Positions 1 to 9,171 of a stretch of 40,882 nt of DNA are shown here, piece after piece. The notes under the pieces were generated by a model. That model saw only the letters and a program-made list of their open reading frames with translations, did not search any database and had not been told where the DNA came from. Every line of letters begins with the position of its first letter. Position 1 is the first letter of the stretch. The position numbers and the translations under genes were made by a program. The DNA is from Bdellovibrionia bacterium (GTDB lineage: Bacteria > Bdellovibrionota > Bdellovibrionia > Bdellovibrionales > UBA1609): contig JAUILT010000016.1 of NCBI GenBank assembly GCA_030432925.1, forward strand, positions 1-40,882, given 5' to 3'.

Positions 1-112
1 TAGCAGCTAAAGCAAACGACGAAAGTCTAGCCACGGACATATAAACCTCATAATTAACTTCATTTAAGAACTTTTTTTTCTTCAAGAATGATAAAAATTT
101 AAAGAAAGATGC

Positions 113-139
113 TAAAGAATTCTCAATAATTGCCGATAA
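113..139 (+). promoter_or_regulatory. FliA (sigma28) promoter, consensus match
   Basis: TAAA at 113-116 is followed by exactly 15 bases and then GCCGATAA at 132-139. This is the enterobacterial sigma28 consensus (TAAA-N15-GCCGATAA) without a mismatch. The predicted transcript would start near 146, about 18 bases before the ATG at 164, leaving room for the ribosome site AAAGGGA. fliA itself lies at 22403-23194, so the controlling sigma factor is encoded in the same window. The match is seen directly; activity is inferred. Confidence 0.72.
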
Positions 140-163
140 AATTAATCAGGTAAAGGGAACAAT

Positions 164-1552
164 ATGCGCCAGCGAAGCACATCGGATTATGAACGTTATT
201 TCAGTATTTTAGATCGACTGTGCCAAGAGGATAGTCGAATTTATCTATGCGACCTTAAAAAAGACTACGGTCTTTCTCACTTGATTTTAAAACCCAAAGT
301 TGTAGCTGCCGATGGTCTCACCATCTACTCTCAGTTTCACATTTTCAATAGCGGTGGGGCTTACGCCAATTCCCAGGTGGGTCAGATTTTTGGAAGAGGA
401 GTCAGTGCCGGGGGTGCTGGGAAGACGTTTCCTGGAAGTAATTCTGGAGCCCAAAACCAAGGGGAAGAAGACCTGAAGGTCAGTCAGTTATATCTATCGT
501 TGGTACAGGAGTATGGCCAGCTTTTAGTCGGCCGTGTGCCCATTCATTTTGGGCTTGGCATGTACCACAATGGCGGGTTTGGTATGTTTGATCACTGGTA
601 CGACAACCGAGATATGGTGGGTTACAAGGTGATCATGGGAAATCTGTGGTTTCTTCCCATGATGGGTAAGGTCAAGGAAGGTGATATCAACAAAAGTGAT
701 GATGTCACGGATTTCATGTTTCAGTTTCAGTACGACAATCCCGAGTCTGAAATCGAAATGGGGTTGTTCTGGCAAATCAGAAAATCCGGGGACCAAGGGT
801 CTGACGGGCCATTGACAGATATCAATGGAGGCAACTACTGGGGGGCTGGCGCGAGTGCTGGTGAGATTGACTCTGAGAACATTAATATCTATGCAAAAAA
901 AGACACCGACACCTGGATGCTAGGGGTGGAAGCCGGTTTTCAAAAAGGTGAAATTGGAGTTGTGAACTCGGGTGGTGGAAAGGTCAATCAAAGCGGGTTT
1001 GGTTTGGCCCTAGAGGCTGCTTACCGTCCAGAAGAAGGCAAGAGTGAGTTCGGTTTGATGGCTGGTGTGGCTTCGGGTGATGATCGTTCCACCAACGATG
1101 AATTTGAAGGCTATCTTTTTGATCGCAACTACAATGTTGGCTTTTTAATGATGAATCACACTCTGGGACAGGCGGACTTCTTTAATACCTCTATGAATGG
1201 TGGTGGCCCCAATGGCAATTCTGAAAATGCCGGAGTGGATGTAGAAACCGTGAGTAATGTGATCTACCTTTCCCCCCGTTTGACCTATAAGTGGAGTGAT
1301 CGTTGGTCTTCTCGCTTGACGCTTGTAACGGGTTGGCTTCAGGAAAACACCAACACCTACTTGAACTCTCAAGCCAGCAAAGATTTGGGATATGAAATAG
1401 ATATCTCTTTTGACTTCAAGCCTCAAAAGGGTGTGACCTGGATCAATGAGATGGGACTTCTCATGCCAGGGGATGCATTTAAGGGTGATGGAACCTCCTT
1501 GGATGCCACGTTTGGATATGGAATGACAAGTAAAGCCGCTATCAGCTTTTGA
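164..1552 (+). CDS. Putative outer-membrane beta-barrel protein, FliA-dependent promoter
   Basis: A 462-residue protein that I do not recognise as a named family. From about residue 40 on it is rich in alternating polar/aromatic stretches, Gly and Asn, with many short turns, as in porin-like barrels. The last residues (KAAISF) end in phenylalanine, as is common for outer-membrane barrels. The ATG at 164 has a ribosome site (AAAGGGA) and an in-frame stop (TAA at 143-145) just upstream, so no longer start exists. The N-terminus (MRQRSTSDYERYF...) has no signal peptide, which is odd for a barrel; either the N-terminal part has been lost or replaced, or the protein is not exported by Sec. A consensus sigma28 promoter precedes it and a strong terminator follows, so it is a single-gene unit probably expressed with late flagellar genes. 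Confidence 0.7.
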   Translation: MRQRSTSDYERYFSILDRLCQEDSRIYLCDLKKDYGLSHLILKPKVVAADGLTIYSQFHIFNSGGAYANSQVGQIFGRGVSAGGAGKTFPGSNSGAQNQGEEDLKVSQLYLSLVQEYGQLLVGRVPIHFGLGMYHNGGFGMFDHWYDNRDMVGYKVIMGNLWFLPMMGKVKEGDINKSDDVTDFMFQFQYDNPESEIEMGLFWQIRKSGDQGSDGPLTDINGGNYWGAGASAGEIDSENINIYAKKDTDTWMLGVEAGFQKGEIGVVNSGGGKVNQSGFGLALEAAYRPEEGKSEFGLMAGVASGDDRSTNDEFEGYLFDRNYNVGFLMMNHTLGQADFFNTSMNGGGPNGNSENAGVDVETVSNVIYLSPRLTYKWSDRWSSRLTLVTGWLQENTNTYLNSQASKDLGYEIDISFDFKPQKGVTWINEMGLLMPGDAFKGDGTSLDATFGYGMTSKAAISF

Positions 1553-1628
1553 AACATCTTTGAAAGCACCTAGGGAAAACATCTAAGAAAACAACAAGAA
1601 CACAACAAGCATTTTAGTGGTGGCAAGG

Positions 1629-1656
1629 CCCGGGGGGATCTCCCCCCGGGTTTTTT
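1629..1656 (+). terminator. Rho-independent terminator
   Basis: A perfect 9-bp GC stem (CCCGGGGGG at 1629-1637 and CCCCCCGGG at 1642-1650) encloses the loop ATCT and is followed by six T at 1651-1656. It lies 76 bases after the stop of the barrel-like gene. A second perfect hairpin (GCGCCC-GGCA-GGGCGC, 1659-1674) follows at once but has no T-run. Confidence 0.9.
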
Positions 1657-1725
1657 GTGCGCCCGGCAGGGCGCTTCAGATGAGGTCTTAGAATAATGAA
1701 AAGGATGTGGTAGGGTTTTTTTATT

Positions 1726-2319
1726 ATGAAATTTGTTTTGATTTTTACCGCTTTGGTTTTTCCATCATCTTTGGCTTTTGCTATGAGTTCTGAGGTTCCC
1801 GGGCATCGGCGGACAGAGCGGGTTGAAGCCATTTCTTCCGGAGATGGATGGGTTAACCACAGACCTTTTGTTCCAGAAAAGTTGGACTACTATTTTGAAT
1901 TGGGCGCCATGTGGGAGGAGCGCAATATGTATTGGATGGGGGCTGGATTTGGTCGTCATTTGGGTCACTGTGTGTTCTCTCCATCAGAAACCTGTCAGCA
2001 ATATTGGGATATATTTGGAGGCGTGGGAGGACGTGATGGGCTCACCAGTTTGTTATTTTTAACAGGGCCTCGTTGGCAGTTTGTGAGTTTTCCCAAGCAC
2101 TTTTCTCCCGCCTTCAGGGCATTTGTGGGTGCTATGAATATTAGGGACGACCTTAGAGACAAGGAGGTCTTTGCCTATGGTGTTGGATATGGTTGGACTC
2201 TGGCTGTGCACAACAGGGTCAATATGCGACTAGAGGGACGAGTTGGCCATGCCGATGAGGTTTGGTATCAGTCAATGGTTGCCGTTCATATAAAAGTGGA
2301 TCAATGGGGGGATGAGTAG
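1726..2319 (+). CDS. Exported protein of unknown function
   Basis: A 197-residue protein with a clear Sec signal peptide (residues 1 to about 19, MKFVLIFTALVFPSSLAFA). The mature part is rich in aromatic and Gly residues and has a Cys pair near residues 85-93 (HCVFSPSETC). The pattern of short amphipathic strands, such as FELGAMWEERNMYWMGAGFG, suggests a small outer-membrane barrel, but no family is recognised. The ribosome site is weak (AGGG about 10 bases before the ATG). A -10-like TAGAAT lies at 1689-1694 without a good -35 box. The gene stands alone after a terminator and converges on the next gene. Confidence 0.75.
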   Translation: MKFVLIFTALVFPSSLAFAMSSEVPGHRRTERVEAISSGDGWVNHRPFVPEKLDYYFELGAMWEERNMYWMGAGFGRHLGHCVFSPSETCQQYWDIFGGVGGRDGLTSLLFLTGPRWQFVSFPKHFSPAFRAFVGAMNIRDDLRDKEVFAYGVGYGWTLAVHNRVNMRLEGRVGHADEVWYQSMVAVHIKVDQWGDE

Positions 2320-2341
2320 CCTTGCTCGGTATAGGCAAGGC
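2319..2341. terminator. Hairpin between convergent genes
   Basis: GCCTTGC (2319-2325) and GCAAGGC (2335-2341) form a perfect 7-bp stem with a 9-base loop, between the stops of two convergent genes. There is no T-run on either side, so a terminator or RNA-end-protecting role is only a guess from position. Confidence 0.35.
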
Positions 2342-2354
2342 CACTCAGGTAAAG

Positions 2355-4034
2355 CTAGTTTCTAGACAGGCGGCTTTGGCCTGCACTTCTCTCGGGGCCA
2401 GGAGGAGCCGTATAAGGGCTATAGCGGGATGATTGTTGGGGATAAGCAGCATCGACGCCACCATGGAAGTAAGCTCTCCTTGGATTCTGAGTTGTTGTCA
2501 TGTAGTTGGGAGTAGAGTTCATGCTTTCTCGAGCCTGGAGAAAGGCTTTGGCCAATGGTTCCCCTGTCAAGCGTGAGCCTCTTCCGGACAGGTTATAGTT
2601 CAGTGGGTTGGCATTATTAATAGATGAGGTGTTTACTTGAGTTGCTATGGAGTTGATCTGGCTTTGCCAATAAGAATTTTCTTCAGCCAGAGGTCCACCA
2701 ACCATGGCTGCTTTTTGGTAACTAAAATTCAATTGATTCTCAAGAGTTTGCAGTTGAAGTTGGAGAGAGGGGTCATTGGGGTTGGCCGCCAATTGAGTTC
2801 TTTTATTGAGAATTTGTTCATAGGCGTTGAAGTTGGCTTGAGTGTGCATTAATAGACTTTGTTCGTAGGAGCTGAGGTCGCCGTACTCTTCTGAGCGAAG
2901 GCCCTGGAGTAAGTTTCTACCTTCAGCTCTTTCTGTAGCAACGGGAGATGTTAATTTTTGTTTGATATCAGGTAGGACTCGGGCTTGGAAGCGAGCGTAA
3001 CGGTCGCGAACGTTCTTAGCGTCATCCACGTAGTCCATTTCGCACTCAAGCTTTTCATCTGGCTTTCCAGCATAAGACAATTCGTTTCTGATTTCGCGGT
3101 TCTTCTTATATCTTCTGGCATCAGACAAAGTTGCTCCGGGCTTGAGTTTACAGTTCTCAACAAGTTCTTTTCTGTACTCTTCCAGTTGGTCTTTTTCTTT
3201 TGCATCATTGACTTTCTCAATAATCTCCTCAAGAGTTGTGATGGCTTTGGACTTCATACTTCTTTCAGAGTCTTCAAAACCTTTAAAAGCAGCTCTTACA
3301 GTATCCTTACAGGTGAATGTAGAAACCTGAGGGTTGGGAGAAACGGGAACTTTTACACAGCGGTAGGCCGACGAGGAAGAAACCGTCTTTGCTCGACACT
3401 CCTCACAGTTTTCAAACTCTGCTTCTGTAGTTTTTGCGCTGACCTTAACCCTAAGAATATGGAACCGTTCAAACCGTTGAACAGGTTCATGCCATTTTCC
3501 ATAGTAAAGCTCAACTTCTCCTTTATCATTAAGACGCTCACTTTGAAAAATAGGATTCCCTGTTTCATTATACTTTCTTAACTTTCTTACTCGTCCCGAA
3601 TCTTCAACCACATCGACAGGCTTAACCTCATAATCGCCAAAATCCAGATGGCTACAGCCCATTTCGTCTATTTTTCGATTATTTCGTAGGTCTATAATGG
3701 TCATGGGGCTGGTTGTGACTCTATCAATCTCAACCAGACCTTGATATCTGAACTCCATTTCTACATCGCCGACTTCATATTTATCTTCAAAGTCACCAAA
3801 CTCTTTTCTCGTGAGTGAAAATGTACCGGAGCCACTTTTTACAGAGCGATTAATAGTACTCTTCACATTTGGGTCTCGACAAAATTCCTCGGCACTTCCG
3901 TCTAAAGACTCAGCGGTCGATGCAAGCTCACTGGACATTATTGGCATTTTAAAGAATGACTGGGTTTGTAGAGCCAAGAGTCCAAGTAGCATCAGGGGCA
4001 ATGCGTGCTTTTTGTTGAATGTGATTGCTTTCAT
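2355..4034 (-). CDS. Exported coiled-coil protein of unknown function
   Basis: A 559-residue protein, not recognised. I chose the ATG at 4034 over the in-frame ATG at 4064 because GGGAGGAGG lies directly before it and because it places a signal peptide at the N-terminus (MKAITFNKK, then a hydrophobic stretch LPLMLLGLLAL). The mature protein contains a CxxC pair (ENCEECR), further scattered Cys, a charged helical central part (about residues 255-400) likely to form coiled coils, and a Gln/Asn-rich part followed by a Ser/Pro/Tyr-rich tail. It probably sits in the periplasm or at the cell surface. It is transcribed away from kamA and is the only gene of its unit. Confidence 0.75.
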   Translation of the reverse strand: MKAITFNKKHALPLMLLGLLALQTQSFFKMPIMSSELASTAESLDGSAEEFCRDPNVKSTINRSVKSGSGTFSLTRKEFGDFEDKYEVGDVEMEFRYQGLVEIDRVTTSPMTIIDLRNNRKIDEMGCSHLDFGDYEVKPVDVVEDSGRVRKLRKYNETGNPIFQSERLNDKGEVELYYGKWHEPVQRFERFHILRVKVSAKTTEAEFENCEECRAKTVSSSSAYRCVKVPVSPNPQVSTFTCKDTVRAAFKGFEDSERSMKSKAITTLEEIIEKVNDAKEKDQLEEYRKELVENCKLKPGATLSDARRYKKNREIRNELSYAGKPDEKLECEMDYVDDAKNVRDRYARFQARVLPDIKQKLTSPVATERAEGRNLLQGLRSEEYGDLSSYEQSLLMHTQANFNAYEQILNKRTQLAANPNDPSLQLQLQTLENQLNFSYQKAAMVGGPLAEENSYWQSQINSIATQVNTSSINNANPLNYNLSGRGSRLTGEPLAKAFLQARESMNSTPNYMTTTQNPRRAYFHGGVDAAYPQQSSRYSPYTAPPGPERSAGQSRLSRN

Positions 4035-4389
4035 TTTTTTTCCTCCTCCCAGCTGTTGATCCATAATCCTTATAGATCTTTAGACTTGGGCGCTGTTCAG
4101 CCTTTAATATTCCAAAAATAGTTCCTATGCTGTTGGCATGGCCTTAACGACTTGAAATAACAGTCTTTCTTAAGAAATCAAAGGGACTGTGTGGGCCTTG
4201 TTAAAATGGCCAAACTCTAGGGTGATGGCTGTGGGGCTAAAAATAGCTGTGTTCTTTCAGTAAGTTATAATGTTTAAAATTCTAACACCCCAAAACCTTA
4301 AAAACTGACGAGAATGGTCGCTTTTTGGGATTCAAGTTGGGTGAAAATGGGGTATGAAGAGAGTTTTAGAGGTTCAATTGGGGGCATTG
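4035..4389. other. Divergent intergenic region before kamA
   Basis: About 350 bases between two divergent genes. A perfect TATAAT lies at 4266-4271 on the plus strand, without a recognisable TTGACA 16-18 bases before it; it may be the kamA -10 box. The AT-rich stretch 4081-4200 shows no clear hairpin, riboswitch or repeat. No small gene with a good ribosome site was found here. Confidence 0.35.
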
Positions 4390-5592
4390 ATGGATAAAAA
4401 CTGGCGGGACTGGAAGTGGCAATGGAAAAACTCTCTAAAATCAGAGGCCGATTTTTCTCGCTATTTTGACCTGACAGACTCGGAAAGGCAGGCTTTTCAG
4501 CAAACAGCCCATCTCTTCAAGTTTCAGACAACACCCTATTATGCTTCATTGGCTGATGGAAAAAATCCTGAGGATCCCATTCGTAAAATGATTGTGCCCA
4601 CGATAAAAGAAACAAATCAGGGTCGACAATCCCAGTGGGACCCTCTTGGAGAGGGAAACCACTCTCCTGTCTCCAGAATCATTCATCGTTATCCCGACCG
4701 GGTCTTATTTCTTATCACTGACATGTGTGGCGTTTACTGTCGTTATTGCACACGAAAGCATTTTACTGGCAATGATCAGGCCTTTCCCAAAAGCAAAGAG
4801 TATTCAGAGGCAATTCATTACATAAAAAGTAACAGAGCCATTCGAGAAGTGATTTTATCTGGAGGAGATCCTCTGAGTTTATCTGATGATCGTTTGTTAA
4901 AAGTTATGGAGGACATCAGTGCTATTTCCCACGTGGAGCTGGTTCGTATTGGAACCCGAATGCCTGTGGTCAACCCTCTGCGGATTACTGAGGAGCTGGT
5001 GAATATGCTGAGGCAGTTTCATCCGGTTTATATAATGGTTCACTTCAATCACCCTAAAGAATTGACTGCTGAGGCAGGGGAAGCTCTCACTAGATTGGCG
5101 AACAGCGGTTTTCCAGTGATGAATCAAATGGTGTTACTGAATGGAATCAACAACCATGAGGCCATCGTGCAGGCTTTATCTCGGCGATTGTTAAAATTGA
5201 GAGTTCAGCCCTACTACATGTTTCAAGTGGACCCCTCAAGGGGAACGGATCACTTAAGAACCTCAGTCATGGACTCTCGTAAAATCCAAAGAGAGCTATG
5301 GGGAAGAGTCTCCGGTTTGATGATGCCCAACCTGTCTTTAGATATTCCTGGTGGAGGAGGCAAGGTGGGCTTTGCCCCTGATTACATACTTTTTGAGTCA
5401 GATGAAAAAATAAAATTTCGTGGTTGGGACGGCATCGAAGAGGAGTATGTCAATCCAAGGCCGGATCATATTAAAAAGCCTGATATCACAGAATACCTAG
5501 AAGAGTGGCAAACCATTAAAAGTGCAAAATATGGCTCTGGAACAAAGTCCCAAGCAATCCATCACTTGAGACCAGAGGCTTCACTTTTCTAA
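4390..5592 (+). CDS. kamA: Lysine 2,3-aminomutase (radical SAM, PLP-dependent)
   Basis: A 400-residue KamA-family enzyme. Family members use a 4Fe-4S cluster, S-adenosylmethionine and pyridoxal phosphate to shift the alpha-amino group of lysine to the beta position. The radical SAM motif CxxxCxxC is present (Cys113, Cys117, Cys120 in MCGVYCRYCTRKHFTG). The PLP lysine lies in PGGGGK (Lys325). The N-terminal WRDWKWQWKNSL matches the usual KamA opening, and the length fits KamA (about 416) better than EpmB (about 340). I prefer the ATG at 4390, which has GGGGG five bases upstream, over the one at 4354, which has no well-placed ribosome site. Its end overlaps the convergent helicase gene by 4 bases. 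No beta-lysine acetyltransferase or efp/epmA gene lies nearby, so the role (osmolyte, lysine breakdown or EF-P modification) cannot be told from context. Confidence 0.88.
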   Translation: MDKNWRDWKWQWKNSLKSEADFSRYFDLTDSERQAFQQTAHLFKFQTTPYYASLADGKNPEDPIRKMIVPTIKETNQGRQSQWDPLGEGNHSPVSRIIHRYPDRVLFLITDMCGVYCRYCTRKHFTGNDQAFPKSKEYSEAIHYIKSNRAIREVILSGGDPLSLSDDRLLKVMEDISAISHVELVRIGTRMPVVNPLRITEELVNMLRQFHPVYIMVHFNHPKELTAEAGEALTRLANSGFPVMNQMVLLNGINNHEAIVQALSRRLLKLRVQPYYMFQVDPSRGTDHLRTSVMDSRKIQRELWGRVSGLMMPNLSLDIPGGGGKVGFAPDYILFESDEKIKFRGWDGIEEEYVNPRPDHIKKPDITEYLEEWQTIKSAKYGSGTKSQAIHHLRPEASLF

Positions 5593-7880
5593 ATAATTTC
5601 CAGGCGAGCGTACTTGATAATAAATTTCTTTAAGGTTTTATTCTCAAAGAGAACACTGACCTTTTGATGGCTGCCCTTGCCTTCCACCTCAAAAATTTGT
5701 CCGGCCCCAAATGTGGGATGCCGGACCATCATGCCCTTTTGATAACGCTCTGTTGAGGGAGGGTGTGTGTATGAAGAGTCATCGCTGAAGTTTTCATAGT
5801 CTGGCATGGAGTCAAAAGACAACCCCTGACTCATAGAGGGCCTGGACTCTCCTCTTGAGGCGTGGCCATTGTTTGGGGAGCTGGTGGTGCTCATGCGGTT
5901 CATAAAGTGAGGGCGTTGCATGGAGCTTTCTTTTCTCAGGTATTTTTCTGGAATTTCATCTATAAAGCGGCTGGGGATATGATATTTTTCTTGTCCCCAG
6001 ACTCGACGAGATCGAGCATGGGTTAGGTACAGCCTCTCACGAGCCCGGGTCATTCCCACGTAAGCCAGGCGGCGTTCTTCTTCGATCGCTTCAGGGTCTG
6101 TGGACTCAAAAGTTCTGGCCGAAGGAAATAGCCCCTCTTCCATGCCTGCTACAAATACGACGGGATACTCGAGCCCTTTAGAGATATGCAGAGTCATCAG
6201 GGTGATAGCCTCAGTTGTTTCATCCATTTGATCAGCGTCAGAAACGAGAGCCATTTCTTCCAAAAAGTTTTGCAAAGTGCCCTCGTCACCTCTTTCCTCT
6301 TCGAAGTGACGAATGGCATTGTCCAGCTCTTCCAGGTTTTCAATGCGCGCTTGAGCTTCTGGGGAGTTGTCCTCTTTCAGGCGAAGTGCATATTCTGTTG
6401 TTTCCAAAACTCCCATGTAAATATCTGATGGTGTCATATCCGGTGCTGCGGCCCGCATCTGTTCCATCATATTATAAAAGTGTCTTAGTTTTTTAGCGGC
6501 TCCCGCATGGACTTGTCTTTGTTCGGCTACGTATAAGATGGCGTCATAAAATGAGATATTTTGGTCTAAAGAGGCCACTTCAATTTTTTCTACAGTGGTT
6601 TTTCCAATACCCCGAGCCGGTGTGTTGATGATTCGTCTTAAAGCCACCTCATCAGAGGGGTTCATAATGACCTTCAGGTAACCCAACATATCTTTAATTT
6701 CTAATCTCTCATAAAACTTCACGCCACCCACAATTTTGTAATTCACTCGGTGACTGCGAAGCAGATCTTCAAGAACTCGAGATTGGGCATTTGTTCTGTA
6801 GAAAATGGCAAAGTCAGACTCTTGTCGACCCTCTGTAGTCATTAGGCTTTCAATTCGATTGACAATAAATTGAGCTTCATCATATTCGTTCTTTTCTTCG
6901 CGAGCGACAATTTTTTCACCGGGACCATTATTGGTAAAAAGGGTTTTTTCTTTTCTCTGAGAATTATTGCGAATCACCTCCGATGCGGCCTCCACAATAT
7001 TTTTTGTAGATCGGTAGTTTTCCTCCAGTTTGACCGTGACACATTCTGGAAAATCTTTTTCAAAGCTGAGTATGTTGGTGATATCAGCCCCACGCCAGGA
7101 GTAAATTGATTGATCTTCATCACCAACGACGCAGAGATTTCTGTGTTTTTTCGCCAGCTGTTTTACGAGAAGGTATTGGATGTGGTTTGTATCTTGGTAT
7201 TCATCAATTAATATAAATCGAAAAAGGTTTTGATAGTGTTCGAGAATGTCTGGATACATCTGAAAAAGCTCATGAGTTTTTAAAAGTAAATCTCCAAAAT
7301 CCAGAGCATTGGCCTTTCTCATTTCTTGCTCATACACCTGATAGACACGGAGGCTCATTTCATCCATTAAGAAACCAGGTTTTTTTATCACTTCTTCGGG
7401 TTTCAGCCCTAACCTTTTGGCTTCATTGATTCGTCCTTGAAAGGATTTGGCCGGGTAGGCTTTTTCGTCAATATTCAGGCTACGGAGAACTTTTTTAATA
7501 AGGCTGCGCTGATCGGTATCATCGTAAATGGCAAAAAAGGGTTGATAACCGAGAAGGTGGATTTCATCTCTCAATATGCGCGCACAGGTGGAGTGAAAGG
7601 TGCTGATCCACAGGCGGTCCATGATTGGAATTCCCATTTTTTGTAGCAGACCCACCGTTCGCTCCTGCATCTCTCGGGCCGCTTTATTGGTAAAAGTCAC
7701 AGCCAGAATTTGATTGGGGCTGGCCTCACCAGAGGCAATGAGGTGAGCCATCCTGAAGGTCAGAACCCGCGTTTTGCCCGAGCCGGCACCTGCCAGTATC
7801 AAAAGAGGGCCATGCAGTGTTTCAACAGCTTGCCTTTGTGGGAGATTCAATTCTGTGGAAAAAGTTTCAATGATTGGCAT
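5589..7880 (-). CDS. pcrA: ATP-dependent DNA helicase PcrA/UvrD
   Basis: A superfamily 1A 3'-5' helicase acting in repair and replication-fork upkeep. Seen motifs: Q-motif LNLPQRQAVE, Walker A LAGAGSGKT, Walker B with IDEYQDTN, GDEDQSIYSWRGAD, LEENYRSTKNI, and motif VI VGMTRARERLYLTHA. The C-terminal tail ends with a small Tudor-like module (HPTFGAGQIFEVEG...KVSVLFEN), typical of PcrA. I prefer the ATG at 7880 (763 residues), which has GGAAAG at a good distance and leaves a family-typical N-terminus. The ATG at 7934 lies where a candidate promoter (TTGACG-N15-TATAGG, minus strand, upstream of it) would place the transcript start. Confidence 0.95.
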   Translation of the reverse strand: MPIIETFSTELNLPQRQAVETLHGPLLILAGAGSGKTRVLTFRMAHLIASGEASPNQILAVTFTNKAAREMQERTVGLLQKMGIPIMDRLWISTFHSTCARILRDEIHLLGYQPFFAIYDDTDQRSLIKKVLRSLNIDEKAYPAKSFQGRINEAKRLGLKPEEVIKKPGFLMDEMSLRVYQVYEQEMRKANALDFGDLLLKTHELFQMYPDILEHYQNLFRFILIDEYQDTNHIQYLLVKQLAKKHRNLCVVGDEDQSIYSWRGADITNILSFEKDFPECVTVKLEENYRSTKNIVEAASEVIRNNSQRKEKTLFTNNGPGEKIVAREEKNEYDEAQFIVNRIESLMTTEGRQESDFAIFYRTNAQSRVLEDLLRSHRVNYKIVGGVKFYERLEIKDMLGYLKVIMNPSDEVALRRIINTPARGIGKTTVEKIEVASLDQNISFYDAILYVAEQRQVHAGAAKKLRHFYNMMEQMRAAAPDMTPSDIYMGVLETTEYALRLKEDNSPEAQARIENLEELDNAIRHFEEERGDEGTLQNFLEEMALVSDADQMDETTEAITLMTLHISKGLEYPVVFVAGMEEGLFPSARTFESTDPEAIEEERRLAYVGMTRARERLYLTHARSRRVWGQEKYHIPSRFIDEIPEKYLRKESSMQRPHFMNRMSTTSSPNNGHASRGESRPSMSQGLSFDSMPDYENFSDDSSYTHPPSTERYQKGMMVRHPTFGAGQIFEVEGKGSHQKVSVLFENKTLKKFIIKYARLEII

Positions 7881-8031
7881 GAATAGACTTTCCGGCTGGA
7901 GATTTCGCAGAGCATTGGTTATAAGAAAAGACATTCCTATAAATAATTATGCGGCACGTCAATTACTTACCCTGTAACGTTTTTACCTCGAAATAGAGGT
8001 GAAATCAACGGGCTTGCCTGGAGACGTGTTT

Positions 8032-9171
8032 TTGAAAAAGTTTTTTGTCATTCACCTTCTAATAATAACGTGCAGCAGTTTGATGTCTTGCACAAAGAAC
8101 GACCAGGGAGGGCAGAGGTTTTTACTTCCGTGGCCAGATAAATCAGGTCGTCACCAGCTCCAAGTGATTGAAATTAAATCCCTGAGTTCCCCTTATGAAC
8201 TCTCAGGTCCTGCTGCTCAGGTGTATTTGCAGTCGGCTTTTTCCAGCACGGGGTTTGTGGGAGAGCCGGCTCAACCAGATTTGACACTTGCAGATGGAGT
8301 TTTTGTTCCCAGAGATGTGAATAGTTCTATAGGGTTGGTTCTTTATGCCCATATGGAGAGACTTCTTAAATTGGATCAGGAGTTGGGCATTCACAACGCT
8401 CTTTCATGGCCGCGGAGCCTGGGCTTTGAGATTCTCCTTCATGAGAAAGACTCTGTGAAACTAGAGTTTAATAATGCTCGGTATTTTCTGGATTGGGATC
8501 TGATTTCTTTTTTACCTACGTCCAATGGGAACACTCCTTTGGCTGTCAATCCGGGGGTGATTGCCCACGAGCATTATCATGCCCATTTCAACCTTCGAGT
8601 TTTACGAAAACTCCCTCAGCACATTCGTCAATCAGAAATACAAAGCTTTAATGAGGGGGTGATTCTTCGGGGTTGGAATGAGGGCTTTTCTGATTACTAT
8701 GGGTTTGTCTATTCTGAAAATGCTGATTTTGTGCAGATGTCTTTAGGGGATGAAGAGGGGGTCCGTCGAAACCTTGCTTTGAAGACTCCTCACGTGATTC
8801 GAAGTGCCGCTCACCATAGTCAATTATTTAATGCTCTCATGGATGCGGGCGAATCTACTGCAGAAGTTGGTTATCGAGTGGGAACAGATGTGGCCCGTGT
8901 GCTGTATTGGCTGGTGGAAGAGGCCGGTGAAAATGCACCTTTAAAAACTCACAGAGATATGTTGGCCTTTGTAACAAAGAGTTTGGAAAAAATTCCTGAA
9001 TTTTATTTGACCCATGTCAATGATAAAAAGTTGGAGCCAGCCAGTGTGTTAGATTTATTTTTTCGTTCTGGTGAACCTATTTTGACACAGGCTCAATGTG
9101 ACGTTCTTTTGGATGCCGTTCCCTACGTCTTCAATAAAGAGAATTTGGAGGGAGAATGCTTGCAACCTTAA
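8032..9171 (+). CDS. Putative zinc-metallopeptidase lipoprotein (gluzincin-like)
   Basis: A 379-residue protein. I chose the TTG at 8032: GGAG lies 9 bases before it and it gives a clean lipoprotein signal (MKKFFVIHLLIITCSSLMSC, Cys20 in the lipobox). GTG codons at 7999 and 8026 are alternatives. The zinc motif HExxH is present as HEHYH (residues 179-183), followed by NEGFSDYYG at 216-224, which resembles the NExxSD motif giving the third zinc ligand in thermolysin-like gluzincins. The later stretch HSQLFNALMDAG...YRVGTDVARVLYWL resembles the C-terminal helices of M4/M36 enzymes. The overall family is not recognised, so peptidase activity is inferred from motifs. It overlaps the next gene by 16 bases. 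A small hairpin (ACCTC-GAAATA-GAGGT, 7985-8000) precedes it. Confidence 0.75.
   Translation: MKKFFVIHLLIITCSSLMSCTKNDQGGQRFLLPWPDKSGRHQLQVIEIKSLSSPYELSGPAAQVYLQSAFSSTGFVGEPAQPDLTLADGVFVPRDVNSSIGLVLYAHMERLLKLDQELGIHNALSWPRSLGFEILLHEKDSVKLEFNNARYFLDWDLISFLPTSNGNTPLAVNPGVIAHEHYHAHFNLRVLRKLPQHIRQSEIQSFNEGVILRGWNEGFSDYYGFVYSENADFVQMSLGDEEGVRRNLALKTPHVIRSAAHHSQLFNALMDAGESTAEVGYRVGTDVARVLYWLVEEAGENAPLKTHRDMLAFVTKSLEKIPEFYLTHVNDKKLEPASVLDLFFRSGEPILTQAQCDVLLDAVPYVFNKENLEGECLQP

Noticed and set aside
1659-1674. Second hairpin GCGCCC-GGCA-GGGCGC as a terminator
   Set aside because: It has no T-run on either strand and lies after a complete terminator; noted only in that entry.
2985-3581. 198-codon plus-strand frame opposite the exported coiled-coil gene
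   Set aside because: Phe/Leu/Ser/Cys-rich composition typical of the reverse of Lys/Glu-rich coding DNA; no start signal; the minus-strand gene has a ribosome site and signal peptide.
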